DNA of 64,000 bases from Streptomyces cyanogenus (GTDB lineage: Bacteria; Actinomycetota; Actinomycetes; Streptomycetales; Streptomycetaceae). The notes under the pieces were generated by a model, which had not been told where the DNA came from, made no database searches, and saw nothing but the letters and a program-made list of their open reading frames with translations. This document shows positions 50,813 through 58,948 of this stretch, one piece after another (position 1 is the stretch's first letter; each line of letters begins with the position of its first letter). A program made the position numbers and the translations under genes. Location of the stretch: NCBI RefSeq assembly GCF_017526105.1, contig NZ_CP071839.1, positions 6,215,001 to 6,279,000 of the forward strand. The letters are read 5' to 3'.

Positions 50813-51562
50813 TCAGTCCATCCGTCGGGGCGTGCCCAACAATCCGATCTCGGCGTCGGTGGGTTGGGTCAGCACATACTGCCGGTCACGGTCGGTGCAC
50901 CACAGGGTGACACCGTCGGGCAGCGCCGGCAGCGACTCCACCTCGGTCCGCGACAGCCCCATCGTGCGCCCCAGTTCGGCCGCCTCGTCCGGCGAGACCC
51001 GCTGGATGCCGGCAAGCCGCGCCTGCCGCAGCAGCCGGGGCGCGACCGGGCTGAGATACGGCAGCAGGGTCAGCACCGACTGCCAGGGCCCGGACACCAC
51101 CCGCCCGCGCGGCGGCCGCATACCGCAGTCCCGCACCACCAGCACCGGCGTGCCCGCGGAGGCACCCTGCGGCGGCACCCGCCCCACGTCGTACACGGAC
51201 AGCCCGTTCTGCCCACCGCCCATGGCATGCACCATCTGCATCCAGGCCTGCGGCCGCCCGGTCTCCACGGCAACCCGGGCACCGGTGGCGGCGGAGCGCA
51301 GCGCCATGACCTGCGCGGTCCACAGGCCTCCGATGAGCACCATGTCGTACGCAGTGGGGCGGTTGACGCCGAGCACGGCGGGCTGGCCCTCACTGTTGAC
51401 GCCGACCACCACGCCGTCGTCGCCGATGGGCAGGGAAAGCGTGTCCGCCTGTTCCACGGGCAGCGCGTGCCTCGGATGACGGGGGCCCAGCAGGCCGAAG
51501 CCGGTGCGCAGCCGCTCACCGAGGCCCGGAGCCGACGGGGTGGGCGTTGTCGTCGTGGTCAT
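50813..51562 (-). CDS. Conserved ESX-locus protein of unknown function
   Basis: A 249-residue protein, ATG 51562 overlapping the eccE stop by one base (TGATG), so the two are co-translated. It starts with a Thr/Pro-rich tail, then an alpha/beta domain: ALPVEQADTLSLPIGDDGVVVGVNSEGQPAVLGVNRPTAYDMVLIGGLWTAQVMALRSAATGARVAVETGRP. It ends with a domain reading RQYVLTQPTDAEIGLLGTPRR. No membrane helix, signal or catalytic motif is recognisable. The position next to eccE in Streptomyces-type ESX loci suggests a cytosolic accessory role of the secretion machine. Confidence 0.8.
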   Translation of the reverse strand: MTTTTTPTPSAPGLGERLRTGFGLLGPRHPRHALPVEQADTLSLPIGDDGVVVGVNSEGQPAVLGVNRPTAYDMVLIGGLWTAQVMALRSAATGARVAVETGRPQAWMQMVHAMGGGQNGLSVYDVGRVPPQGASAGTPVLVVRDCGMRPPRGRVVSGPWQSVLTLLPYLSPVAPRLLRQARLAGIQRVSPDEAAELGRTMGLSRTEVESLPALPDGVTLWCTDRDRQYVLTQPTDAEIGLLGTPRRMD

Positions 51563-52926
51563 CAGCGGGCACCTCCGAGCGGCAGGGTGGCCAGAACGCC
51601 GGGGAGTTGTTCCCGGTCCAGGCGCGCGAGCCCGGTCCGCGCCTGCTGCGCCGCACGCTCCAGATCCCGCCGCGCGTCGGTCAGTTCCTGCTTGCTACGG
51701 CCGGTGATCCGCACATGCCCGGTGATCGTCACGTCCTGCTGCGCACCCGTGGCCAGTGTCAGACTGAACGTCGTCGCCAGTGCGGGAACCGCGGTCAGCT
51801 GGGCCACCAGCTGGGCCAGCGAGCCGCCGGATCCACCGAGCTGGGGCCAGCGGCGCACCCAGTAGGTGGTGTGCCGGCGGTTGTCACAGCGCCAGCTGCG
51901 GCTCGACTCCTCGGTCCGGCGCTGCGGCGCCTCGCCCCGCCCGGCCTGGGCCGTCACCATCGGGTTGGCGCACGCGGACGTGGCGATCGCGGCCGTCAGC
52001 TCCTCCTCGGTGAGCACGTTCGCCCGGAACCCGGCGCCGGTCAGTCGGCTCGACAGGTGTTCGGCGGAGCGTGTCAGGCACTTCTGCGCCCCCAGCAGCC
52101 CGCCGCCGCGCGCGGCCACCGCCTCCGGGCACAGCTCGGGATCGAGCTTCAGCGCGATCCAGGTGATGCGGACCGCGGGGGAGCCGGTCTGCGCCTGCAG
52201 CGGTGCGTAGTTGCTGACCACGACCGACTGCTGGGGCAGGTGCAGCGCGGGCGCCGGCTGGGTGTGCACCACGATCTGCGCCGACTCCAGCCGGATGCCG
52301 TCGACTTCGAGGACGTCCCGCACCAGGGCTACCGGCAGCGATCGCCGGCCGCTCTCCGCGCGCAGCGCGTCGACGTCCGACTCCACCTGGATCACGGCGG
52401 TCAGGAAGCCGCCGTCGCCCACCATGCCGATCGGCCGCTGGTCGCGGTCGTCGCCGCGGTTGTGGCTGAACGTGCGCAGGGTCGGGTCGCACTCCACGGC
52501 GGGCGCGAGACCGGAGTCGGTCCCCGGAGGCACCGGTGTGCTCGCGGCCCGCCGTATGCGCGCCCGCATGGCCAGCAGGGTGCCGAGCCATTCAGGCAGG
52601 GAACGCCCGCGGCGCCGTACGACGGCGAGCACCACGAGCACGACTGCGAAGGGGGCGGTGGCGATCAGCCCGGCCGTGCCGAGCAGCCACCCGCACAGCA
52701 CGAGCGCGCCTGCGATCTCCAGCAGCACCAGCCGCTGCACCGCGAACGAACCGCCGCGGCCCGAACGGGACTCCAGCCGCGGTGCGAAAGCGCCCTGATA
52801 GGGCCTGGGCAGCGCCTGCTCGGCGCCTCCCTCTCGGGAGGAAGGGCCGCGGGCACCCGACCGGCGCGCACCACCCGATCGTGCCCCCGATTGCGATCGC
52901 GACCGGGTCCGCGTTGCGGAAGCCAT
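51562..52926 (-). CDS. eccE: Type VII secretion membrane protein EccE
   Basis: A 454-residue protein. ATG 52926 (MASATRTRSRSQ) is preferred; the open frame extends to 53142 but overlaps the divergent eccB start. A basic Ser/Arg/Gly-rich N-terminus (~1-60) precedes two membrane helices at ~64-106 (VQRLVLLEIAGALVLCGWLL, LIATAPFAVVLVVLAVV). The remaining ~350 residues form the EccE cytosolic domain (IGMVGDGGFLTAVIQVESD, QIVVHTQPAPALHLPQQSVVVSNYAPL). EccE is a peripheral part of the ESX membrane complex with EccB, EccC and EccD. It is divergently transcribed from eccB across 206 bp. Confidence 0.88.
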   Translation of the reverse strand: MASATRTRSRSQSGARSGGARRSGARGPSSREGGAEQALPRPYQGAFAPRLESRSGRGGSFAVQRLVLLEIAGALVLCGWLLGTAGLIATAPFAVVLVVLAVVRRRGRSLPEWLGTLLAMRARIRRAASTPVPPGTDSGLAPAVECDPTLRTFSHNRGDDRDQRPIGMVGDGGFLTAVIQVESDVDALRAESGRRSLPVALVRDVLEVDGIRLESAQIVVHTQPAPALHLPQQSVVVSNYAPLQAQTGSPAVRITWIALKLDPELCPEAVAARGGGLLGAQKCLTRSAEHLSSRLTGAGFRANVLTEEELTAAIATSACANPMVTAQAGRGEAPQRRTEESSRSWRCDNRRHTTYWVRRWPQLGGSGGSLAQLVAQLTAVPALATTFSLTLATGAQQDVTITGHVRITGRSKQELTDARRDLERAAQQARTGLARLDREQLPGVLATLPLGGAR

Positions 52927-53132
52927 CACTTCAAAACCCCCGAACTCTCCCGAAAACCCTTGCGCTCCGGTCCCTTCAAGTCCTGAGCACCCTACCCGTG
53001 CCACCAGCACGTCCACGCAACAGGCATAGTAGGGGCCGGGTCTGACAGTCGAGGCACCAGAGGCAACCGAGGGCGGGGGACGGATCTTCACAGGTCCCCC
53101 ACGGCTCCGCAACGGGGAGAGAGCGGACACAG

Positions 53133-54656
53133 ATGGCATCACGGCGGGACGAACTCAACGCCTACACCTTCGCGAAGCGCCGCACGCTCGCGTCCTTCCT
53201 GCAGCCCTCCCCCTCCGGCTCGGAGGAGGGCGCCCCCAAGCCGTTGGGCGCACTGGTCCCCGGCCTCGTCGTCGGTGTCGTGATCCTCGCGGTGTTCGGT
53301 GCGATCGGCATGTTCAGCCCCACGGCACCCAAGGGCTGGGACACACCCGAGGAACACGTCATCGTCGCCAGCGAGTCGACCACCCGGTACGTCGTCCTGA
53401 AGACGGGCAAGCAGAAGCAGCTCCACCCGGTCCTCAACATGGCCTCGGCCAAGCTGCTCCTGGACCCCAGCAAGGCCAGCGTCATCACCGTGGACGAGAA
53501 GATCCTCGACAGCGGCAAGCCTCCGCACGGCGCCACCATCGGCATTCCGTACGCCCCCGACCGCCTGCCCTCCCCGGAGGAGGCCGAGGCTGTCAAACGC
53601 TGGGCGGTCTGCGAGCGGCCCGGCGACGGCGGCCGGACCATCCAGAAGGCGGCGTTCGTCCTCGCGAAGAAGGAATGGTCCAGGACGGACGGGTCCGACC
53701 AGCTCAGCCGCGGCGACCTGATGTACGTCGTAGGCCCTGACGGCAAGACCCAGTACGTCGTTGACGCGCGAGGCACCGCCTACCGGATCGCTGATCCGAG
53801 CGACAAGGAACTCCTCAAGGCCCTCGACACCCGCGGCCGCGCTCCGCAGCGCGTCTCCCAGCAGTGGCTCGCCACCCTGCACAAGGGAAGCCCGATCGCC
53901 ATCCCGAGGATCGACGGCGATCCCGGCGCCAAGGCCGGCGCCGGGATCATGCCGGCGCAGTACGACAAGGTCGGGGAGGTCATCAAGGCGTACGACGGCC
54001 AGGTGCTGCGCTACTACGTCGTCCTGCAGGGGAAGGTGGCCCGTGTCTCCGAGTTCACGGCCACGCTCCTGCTCAACAGCGGCCAGCTGGTCGGCGTGGG
54101 CCAGGCCGGCGAGGCCCAGCAGGTCAGTCCCGGCGCCGTCGCGGACAGCACGACCTTCGACGAGGACAAGAACTGGCCGACGTACAAGCCGAGGACGGTG
54201 AACGACGGCTCCAGCGCCACCAGCGGCCGCAACACGGTCTGCAACGTCCTGCGGTCGGTCGGCGGCAAGGGGAAGACCACCCTGTCCACCTGGGTCGGCA
54301 AGGACTTTCCCGCCCAGCTCCCCACCGGTTCCTCCAGCGCCTACGTCACCCCGGGCTCCGGCCAGCTCTACCGCCAGATCCAGGGTACGGAGACCAAGGC
54401 CGGCGGCGTCTTCCTGGTCACCGACACGGGCCTGCGCTACGCCCTGCAGTCCAACAGCGACAGCGCCACCGAGGACAAGGGCATCGGCACCTCTGCCAAG
54501 AAGCGCAAGCAGGAGCTGGCCGAGGCCAAGATCGCCCAGACCCGTCTCGGTTACGAGAAGTTGACGCCCACACCCATTCCCCTGGAGTGGTCGACCTTCC
54601 TGCCGACGGGCCCGCGCCTGTCGGAGGCGGCGGCGCGGCAGCCGCAGGGTTCGTAG
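53133..54656 (+). CDS. eccB: Type VII secretion protein EccB
   Basis: A 507-residue membrane-anchored protein. ATG 53133; the typical start ASRRDELNAYTFAKRRTLASFL is followed by one membrane helix (~41-62). The large extracytoplasmic domain shows the EccB repeat pattern with SRGDLMYVVGPDGKTQYVVDARGTAYRI, ALPR-type IPRIDGDPGAKAGAGIMPAQYDKVGEVI, and the conserved Cys pair (one near residue 162, one in NTVCNVLRS). It ends with TPTPIPLEWSTFLPTGPRLSEAAARQ. EccB forms the periplasmic-side part of the ESX complex. It is 24 bp ahead of the first mycosin. Confidence 0.93.
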   Translation: MASRRDELNAYTFAKRRTLASFLQPSPSGSEEGAPKPLGALVPGLVVGVVILAVFGAIGMFSPTAPKGWDTPEEHVIVASESTTRYVVLKTGKQKQLHPVLNMASAKLLLDPSKASVITVDEKILDSGKPPHGATIGIPYAPDRLPSPEEAEAVKRWAVCERPGDGGRTIQKAAFVLAKKEWSRTDGSDQLSRGDLMYVVGPDGKTQYVVDARGTAYRIADPSDKELLKALDTRGRAPQRVSQQWLATLHKGSPIAIPRIDGDPGAKAGAGIMPAQYDKVGEVIKAYDGQVLRYYVVLQGKVARVSEFTATLLLNSGQLVGVGQAGEAQQVSPGAVADSTTFDEDKNWPTYKPRTVNDGSSATSGRNTVCNVLRSVGGKGKTTLSTWVGKDFPAQLPTGSSSAYVTPGSGQLYRQIQGTETKAGGVFLVTDTGLRYALQSNSDSATEDKGIGTSAKKRKQELAEAKIAQTRLGYEKLTPTPIPLEWSTFLPTGPRLSEAAARQPQGS

Positions 54657-54680
54657 CGGTCGGCGGAGGAGAACGAACTC

Positions 54681-55958
54681 ATGCTGAAGGCAAGGACGTC
54701 GGGGACCGGCACGCGTACGGCCGTCGTGGCCGCCGCGGTGGCCCTCACCGCGACGACCACCGTGGTCGCCCTGCCCGCTGCCCCGGCCCGGGCGGACGAC
54801 GGCCAGTGCACGTTCCCGTCGAAACCGTACGCGGGCCGGCCGTGGGCGCTCCAGCGCGTCAACCTGGACGAGTTGTGGGCGCAGTCCACGGGCAAGGGCG
54901 TCCAGGTGGCCGTGATCGACACCGGCGTGGACGTCAAGAACCCGCAGCTCACCAAGGCCGTGGACGCGTCCAGGGGCAGGAACCTGCTGCCCGACAAGAA
55001 CCGCAAGGGCGAGAAGATAGACCGCGGCAACAAATCGGGCACCACGGACACGGTCGGCCACGGCACGCGCGTGGCGGGCATCATCGCGGCCCGCCCGGTG
55101 AAGGGCACGGGCTTCGTGGGCCTGGCCCCGGACGCCACGATCATCCCGATCAAGCAGAACGACGCCGAAGGCGACGGTACGGCGAAAACCCTCACCGACG
55201 CGATCAAGTACGCGGTCCAGGCCGGCGCCGACGTCATCAACATCTCCCAGGACACCTCCGAGCCGCTCGACCCGAAGGACTCGACCCTGAAGGAGGCCGT
55301 CGACTACGCCCTGGACCGTAAGGTCGTCGTCGTCGCCTCGGCCGGCAACGACGGTCTGGGCGGCAACGTCAAGGCCACGTACCCGGCGTCGTACGAGGGC
55401 GTCCTGGCAGTGGCGGCCTCCGACCGCAACAACGAACGGGCGGCCTTCTCACAGTCCGGAGACTTCGTGGACGTCGCGGCCCCCGGCGTCGACATGATCT
55501 CCACGGTTCCGGGCAACGGCCACTGCTCGGACAACGGCACGAGCTTCTCGGCGCCCTATGTGGCGGGCGTGGCCGCCCTGTTGAAGTCCAAGTACCCCCA
55601 CTGGACGGCACAGGAGGTCGTGGCCCAGATCGAACAGACCGCGGAGCGCTCGATTCCAGGGCATGACAAGCTGGTCGGATGGGGTGTCGTGGACCCCCTG
55701 AGGGCCCTCACGGACGTGGATCCGGCGCACCCCCTCCAGTCCCCCCGACCGGTGGACGGCATGGCCAGGGGCGAGGCCCCGTCGGTCACCCCCCTGCACT
55801 TCGGTGAGACGGCCGAGGAACGCGACAACCGGCTGGCGACCTACACGGTCGTGGGTGGCCTGGTCCTGGTGGCGGGACTGGCCGGGACCGCGGTGGCGGT
55901 CCGGGACGCACGACGCAGGCGTGGCGGACGGCCGCACGGCGGCTCACGGACGTCCTGA
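54681..55958 (+). CDS. mycP: Mycosin 1, membrane-anchored subtilisin-like protease of the ESX system
   Basis: A 425-residue S8 protease with GGAGGAG upstream of ATG 54681. Signal peptide ~1-36 (cleavage near ARADD). The catalytic triad is intact: Asp in VAVIDTGVD (~78), His in VGHGTRVAGIIAA (~127), Ser in NGTSFSAPYVAGVAALLKSKYP (~287). A Pro-rich linker and a C-terminal membrane helix (~385-410, VVGGLVLVAGLAGTAVAV) with a basic tail follow. Mycosins are needed for stability of the ESX complex and cleave some substrates. This copy, directly after eccB, is probably the core system's mycosin and is clearly diverged from the two paralogues downstream. Confidence 0.92.
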   Translation: MLKARTSGTGTRTAVVAAAVALTATTTVVALPAAPARADDGQCTFPSKPYAGRPWALQRVNLDELWAQSTGKGVQVAVIDTGVDVKNPQLTKAVDASRGRNLLPDKNRKGEKIDRGNKSGTTDTVGHGTRVAGIIAARPVKGTGFVGLAPDATIIPIKQNDAEGDGTAKTLTDAIKYAVQAGADVINISQDTSEPLDPKDSTLKEAVDYALDRKVVVVASAGNDGLGGNVKATYPASYEGVLAVAASDRNNERAAFSQSGDFVDVAAPGVDMISTVPGNGHCSDNGTSFSAPYVAGVAALLKSKYPHWTAQEVVAQIEQTAERSIPGHDKLVGWGVVDPLRALTDVDPAHPLQSPRPVDGMARGEAPSVTPLHFGETAEERDNRLATYTVVGGLVLVAGLAGTAVAVRDARRRRGGRPHGGSRTS

Positions 55959-56375
55959 CCCTGGGGTCCCGCCCCCGGGATCCGCAGACACGCAAAGGCG
56001 GCGGTGCCGTCGAGGTACCGCCGCCGTGCGCCCCACCGACCTCGCGCGCCTGGCCGACGTCGTCGGCGAGGAGCCAGGCGGCCTCGACGCTGCGCCCACG
56101 CCACGGACCGGCACAGACAGCGTCGGCTTCGACTTCTCCACGGTGACCGAGCCTGAGCAGCCGATGAGCAGCACACCGGCGGCAACTGCCGAAAGCCCCC
56201 AAGCTGTTGCGGACAGGCGGGCTGGCCGAACCGCAACCGGAACCTGGCCGTGTGGGTCGCAAGCGCCGACTGCGCCGGGCTGAGCACCGGTTCGTGCCTG
56301 CCGGTCTCGGGCCGCAGTGGCGTTCGAGTTGACCCCGTAAACCTCCCTGCTCCGCCACTCGGGCCGCTCGTGCAT
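55944..56375 (-). pseudogene. Possible decayed lipoprotein gene
   Basis: On the minus strand a frame ending at 55944 contains SATAWGLSAVAAGVLLIGCSGSVTVEKSKPT, which is an excellent lipoprotein signal with lipobox LIGC. No usable start codon lies just before it; the nearest ATG (56375) would add ~70 residues of non-coding character. After the signal the frame loses coding look (Arg/Pro/Ser-rich). It may be the remnant of a lipoprotein gene broken by frameshift or deletion. Confidence 0.3.
55997..56025 (+). terminator. Hairpin after mycosin 1
   Basis: GGCGGCGGTGCC (55997-56008) pairs with GGTACCGCCGCC (56014-56025) with one G-T wobble, 39 bp after the stop codon. It would end the eccB-mycP transcript. 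Confidence 0.65.
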
Positions 56376-56606
56376 GTCGCTCCGGGCGGCCCTTACACGG
56401 CGTGACGTGCTGGGACACCGCAGATCCGCGTCAATGCGTCGACCGGTGAGAACCGAAAGGTCTATTGCCTCGAAGATCATCTGAGCTCGTAACTCGGTCT
56501 GTTCGGATGGCGGTGCAGCGCCGCTGATCTATCAAGCGTGGAGGTTTGATGGAGAGCGCGGACGGGCGATGAGTCCTGGACCCCCGCCGTGGGCCGGTGG
56601 GTGACC
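56026..56606. other. Degenerate spacer region
   Basis: A ~580-bp stretch without a convincing gene apart from the lipoprotein-like remnant on the minus strand. The base composition is visibly less G/C-rich than in the neighbouring genes. It leads into the remnant of the duplicated cassette. Confidence 0.4.
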
Positions 56607-56833
56607 ACTCCGTCAGGCATGGCGGGGGCATGCCGGCGACCAGGGCGGCGAACGCGGAGGCAATGGTTCTAGAGTCCTCCGGAGCGCGTTGGAGGCTGCC
56701 ACAGGCAGGTCTTCTGCGCGGCGCCGACCACATGGGGGAGCCTGAGGGCGCGGACGAGGACACGGATCTGCCCGACTGGCCCGTGCGATGTGCCGCCGGT
56801 GGCCAAGTAGCCGCGATTGAGAACACGGAAGAG
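56607..56833 (+). pseudogene. Fused remnant of duplicated coiled-coil and WxG genes
   Basis: Bases 56610-56665 align with the first ~20 codons of the gene at 58502; the run GGCGACCAGGGCGGCGAAC is identical in both. Bases 56691-56833 align with the last codons and 3' flank of the gene at 58945 (56691 corresponds to ~60516; both continue through an ACAGGCAGG-type block, a DE-T-LPD coding segment and GCGATTGA-AACACGGAA before the mycosin start). Everything between, plus ~75 bp near 56720, is missing relative to the intact copy. It is therefore a deletion remnant of two genes ahead of mycosin 2. The frame is now open into the mycosin gene. Confidence 0.8.
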
Positions 56834-58138
56834 ATGAATTCAGGGATGAGCCGACGAGCGGAGCGGGCTGTGTTCCACGGGGCACGCAGTGGCAGACGAG
56901 TGCGCGTGGTGGGGGCGGCTGTCGGTGCCCTGGTGGCCGTGACTGTGGGTCTTGCGCCGGGCGCTGTCGCGGACGACGTCCAGGCGAAGCAGTGGTACCT
57001 CGGGCCGATGCAGGCCGAGCAGATGTGGAAGGTCAGCACGGGTGAGGGCGTGAAGGTCGCTGTCATCGACAGCGGGGTGAACGCGAACACCTCGTCGCTC
57101 AAGGGGCAGGTACTGGCTGACGAGACGCCCAAGTCGGTCGCATACCGGGCAACGGTGGACTATTCCGGCCATGGGACCACCATGGCCGAGCTCATCGCGG
57201 GCACCGGAGCGGGTGGTGGCCTGAAGGGGCTGGCGCCCGATGCGAAGATCGTTCCCTACCGGATCGAGCTCGACGATCTGAAGGGCGGGGCGGCAGAGAA
57301 GAAGAAGACCCCCGAATCCGAGGATGCGATCAGAGCGGCAGCCGACACCGACGCGAAGATCATCAACATGTCCTTCGGAGCTCAAGGGCCGGGCCCCAAG
57401 GAGGAGGCAGCTATCGAGTACGCGGCCTCGAAGGGCAAGCTGCTAATCGCGGCGGTGGGCAACGAGGGGGGAAAGGCAGGGGACCACATCGGATACCCGG
57501 CCGCCTTCCATTACGTCGTCGGTGTGGCGGCGTCCGATGAATCCGGCACGGTCTCCAAGTTTTCCTCGTCCGGAAACTACGTGGACGTCGCGGCACCGGG
57601 CCAGGACTTCCCCGGCTGGTGTGACACGTCCTTCCGCTCGTACTGCGACGATGTGAACGGTACGAGTTCTGCAGCGGCGATCACCTCGGCTTCCGCGGCG
57701 CTGATCTGGTCGGCGCACCCTGACTGGACGGTGAACCAGGTAACCCGTGCTCTGATCGACACGGCCGGCCGTAAGTGGGCCAAGGACGACCCGAGCAGGT
57801 ACCTCGGCTACGGCACCATTCGCCCCCGCCTGGTTCTGGCGAACCCCGATTACAACCCTGGCCCTGCGAACGTCGATCCGCTCGCCAAGTGGAACGGCGG
57901 AGACCTGCTGGCCAAGTCCGCAACCTCCTCCACGCCCTCTTCCTCTCCCTCCTCCTCCGCATCAACCCCGTCACAAGTCCCCGAAAAGGGTTCTACCGGC
58001 GGTACTTCGGCGGCAGGATCGAGCACGGAGTCGTCGAAGGACGACAACACCCTCTGGGTCGTGCTCGGCGCCGTGGCCGCGGTCGTCGTGGTCGGCGGTG
58101 GGGGCGTGGCCGTCGCGCGGGCGCGGCGTGCCAGGTGA
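56834..58138 (+). CDS. Mycosin 2, paralogous membrane-anchored subtilisin-like protease
   Basis: A 434-residue S8 protease. ATG 56834 corresponds to the start of mycosin 3; ATG 56846 is an alternative, and an upstream in-frame extension to 56597 is remnant sequence. Signal peptide ~1-45 (GRRVRVVGAAVGALVAVTVGLAPGAVADD). Triad: Asp in VAVIDSGVN (~77), His in YSGHGTTMAELIAG (~113), Ser in NGTSSAAAI (~277). A Ser/Thr/Pro linker precedes the C-terminal helix DNTLWVVLGAVAAVVVVGGGGVAV. It is far more similar to mycosin 3 than to mycosin 1, and nearly identical to mycosin 3 in its final ~60 codons. The promoter is unclear because its original upstream genes are deleted. Confidence 0.88.
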   Translation: MNSGMSRRAERAVFHGARSGRRVRVVGAAVGALVAVTVGLAPGAVADDVQAKQWYLGPMQAEQMWKVSTGEGVKVAVIDSGVNANTSSLKGQVLADETPKSVAYRATVDYSGHGTTMAELIAGTGAGGGLKGLAPDAKIVPYRIELDDLKGGAAEKKKTPESEDAIRAAADTDAKIINMSFGAQGPGPKEEAAIEYAASKGKLLIAAVGNEGGKAGDHIGYPAAFHYVVGVAASDESGTVSKFSSSGNYVDVAAPGQDFPGWCDTSFRSYCDDVNGTSSAAAITSASAALIWSAHPDWTVNQVTRALIDTAGRKWAKDDPSRYLGYGTIRPRLVLANPDYNPGPANVDPLAKWNGGDLLAKSATSSTPSSSPSSSASTPSQVPEKGSTGGTSAAGSSTESSKDDNTLWVVLGAVAAVVVVGGGGVAVARARRAR

Positions 58139-58142
58139 CGTC
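57953..58142 (+). repeat. Direct repeat, copy A: near-identical 3' end of mycosin 2
   Basis: Bases 57953-58142 match 61861-62050 at a fixed offset of 3908 with one difference seen (AGTCC versus AGCCC near 57981). Identity stops shortly before the tract and a few bases after the stop codon. The coding sequence upstream differs at many positions. Confidence 0.85.
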
Positions 58143-58360
58143 TTTCGGCCGGAATCGCCGGAGCGCGGAACCGATTGGGCGTGGAGGTTCGACGTAGATC
58201 ACATGAGAGTGGCGTGCTCAGGCCTTCAGGTGTGCCCATCGTTGACCGATGGGGTGGTGACGCACGACTGCATAGCAGCGCGTGTTCGCGCGCTACAAAA
58301 CGGCAATTCGGGCGAACTGTGACGTTGGATTGGCCCTGACGTCGAGTCAACACACCTGTC

Positions 58361-58391
58361 GGTTGGACCGGTTGGACAGGTTGACTAGAGT
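58361..58391 (+). promoter_or_regulatory. Promoter of the coiled-coil/WxG/mycosin cassette with triple repeat
   Basis: TTGGAC (58363-58368), 17 bp, TAGAGT (58386-58391): a good -35/-10 pair about 110 bp ahead of GTG 58502. Overlapping it are three GGTTGGAC-like units at about 9-bp spacing (58361-58386), which could be an operator. The remaining gap 58139-58360 shows no gene. Confidence 0.55.
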
Positions 58392-58501
58392 GGTAAACGC
58401 GTTGTGAGGCGCGGCTCGCTTTGCGATCGTACGGCGAGTGGTTGGTCGGCCACCGGTTCCGGATGGGCCGATGGTTGTACGGGGAAACGGGGAGGAGCGT
58501 C

Positions 58502-58948
58502 GTGCTTCCGTCAGACATGGTGGGGGGCGTGTCGGCGACCAGGGCGGCGAACCTGGAGGCCAGCGGTGAAGCGCTGGACAAGTTCGTGGGTCAAGTCGAC
58601 AAGGTGCTAAGCGCCCTCGAAGGGTCCGCGGGTAACCCGACGAAAGTCGGCGCCCAGACGATCAGGGCTTCGTCCCTGACGTCGGGTGGGGAGAGCGAGT
58701 TTCCTGAGGCCCACGGTCTGTACAAGCAGTACACCAGGGTCCATCACGAGCTGACGACCCTGTCCAGGTCGCTGCACCTGCAGATCGAGGCGATCGGAAT
58801 CGCGGTCAAGGGTGCGCGCAACGGCTTTGACAAGCTCGAAGAGGAGCAGCGTCAGCGGTTCTGGGCGATCCAGGCGGAGATCAAGAAGCTCCAGCCCAAG
58901 GCGGAGGACAAGCAGCACGCCAGCAGCGGCACCAAGACGAAGGCGTGA
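58502..58948 (+). CDS. Small coiled-coil ESX-associated protein
   Basis: A 148-residue protein. GTG 58502 has GGAGGAG at 5 bases; a longer frame to 58421 lacks a ribosome site. It is almost all helical: SATRAANLEASGEALDKFVGQVDKVLSALEG, a short loop with a Gly/Ser break, then a long coiled coil (LYKQYTRVHHELTTLSRSLHLQIEAIGIAVKGARNGFDKLEEEQRQRFWAIQAEIKKL). There is no signal peptide and no W-x-G. Size, helices and the overlap with the next gene resemble the small partners of paired ESX substrates (PE/PPE, EspE/EspF-like), but no family is recognised. A stub of its paralogue remains at 56610. Confidence 0.8.
   Translation: MLPSDMVGGVSATRAANLEASGEALDKFVGQVDKVLSALEGSAGNPTKVGAQTIRASSLTSGGESEFPEAHGLYKQYTRVHHELTTLSRSLHLQIEAIGIAVKGARNGFDKLEEEQRQRFWAIQAEIKKLQPKAEDKQHASSGTKTKA

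Noticed and set aside
52927-53142. N-terminal extension of EccE into the eccB start
   Set aside because: It overlaps a divergent start and has no coding character; ATG 52926 starts the expected basic N-terminus.
56597-56833. A genuine 79-residue N-terminal extension of mycosin 2
   Set aside because: It would place the signal peptide internally, and the sequence is explained as a remnant of the duplicated upstream genes.
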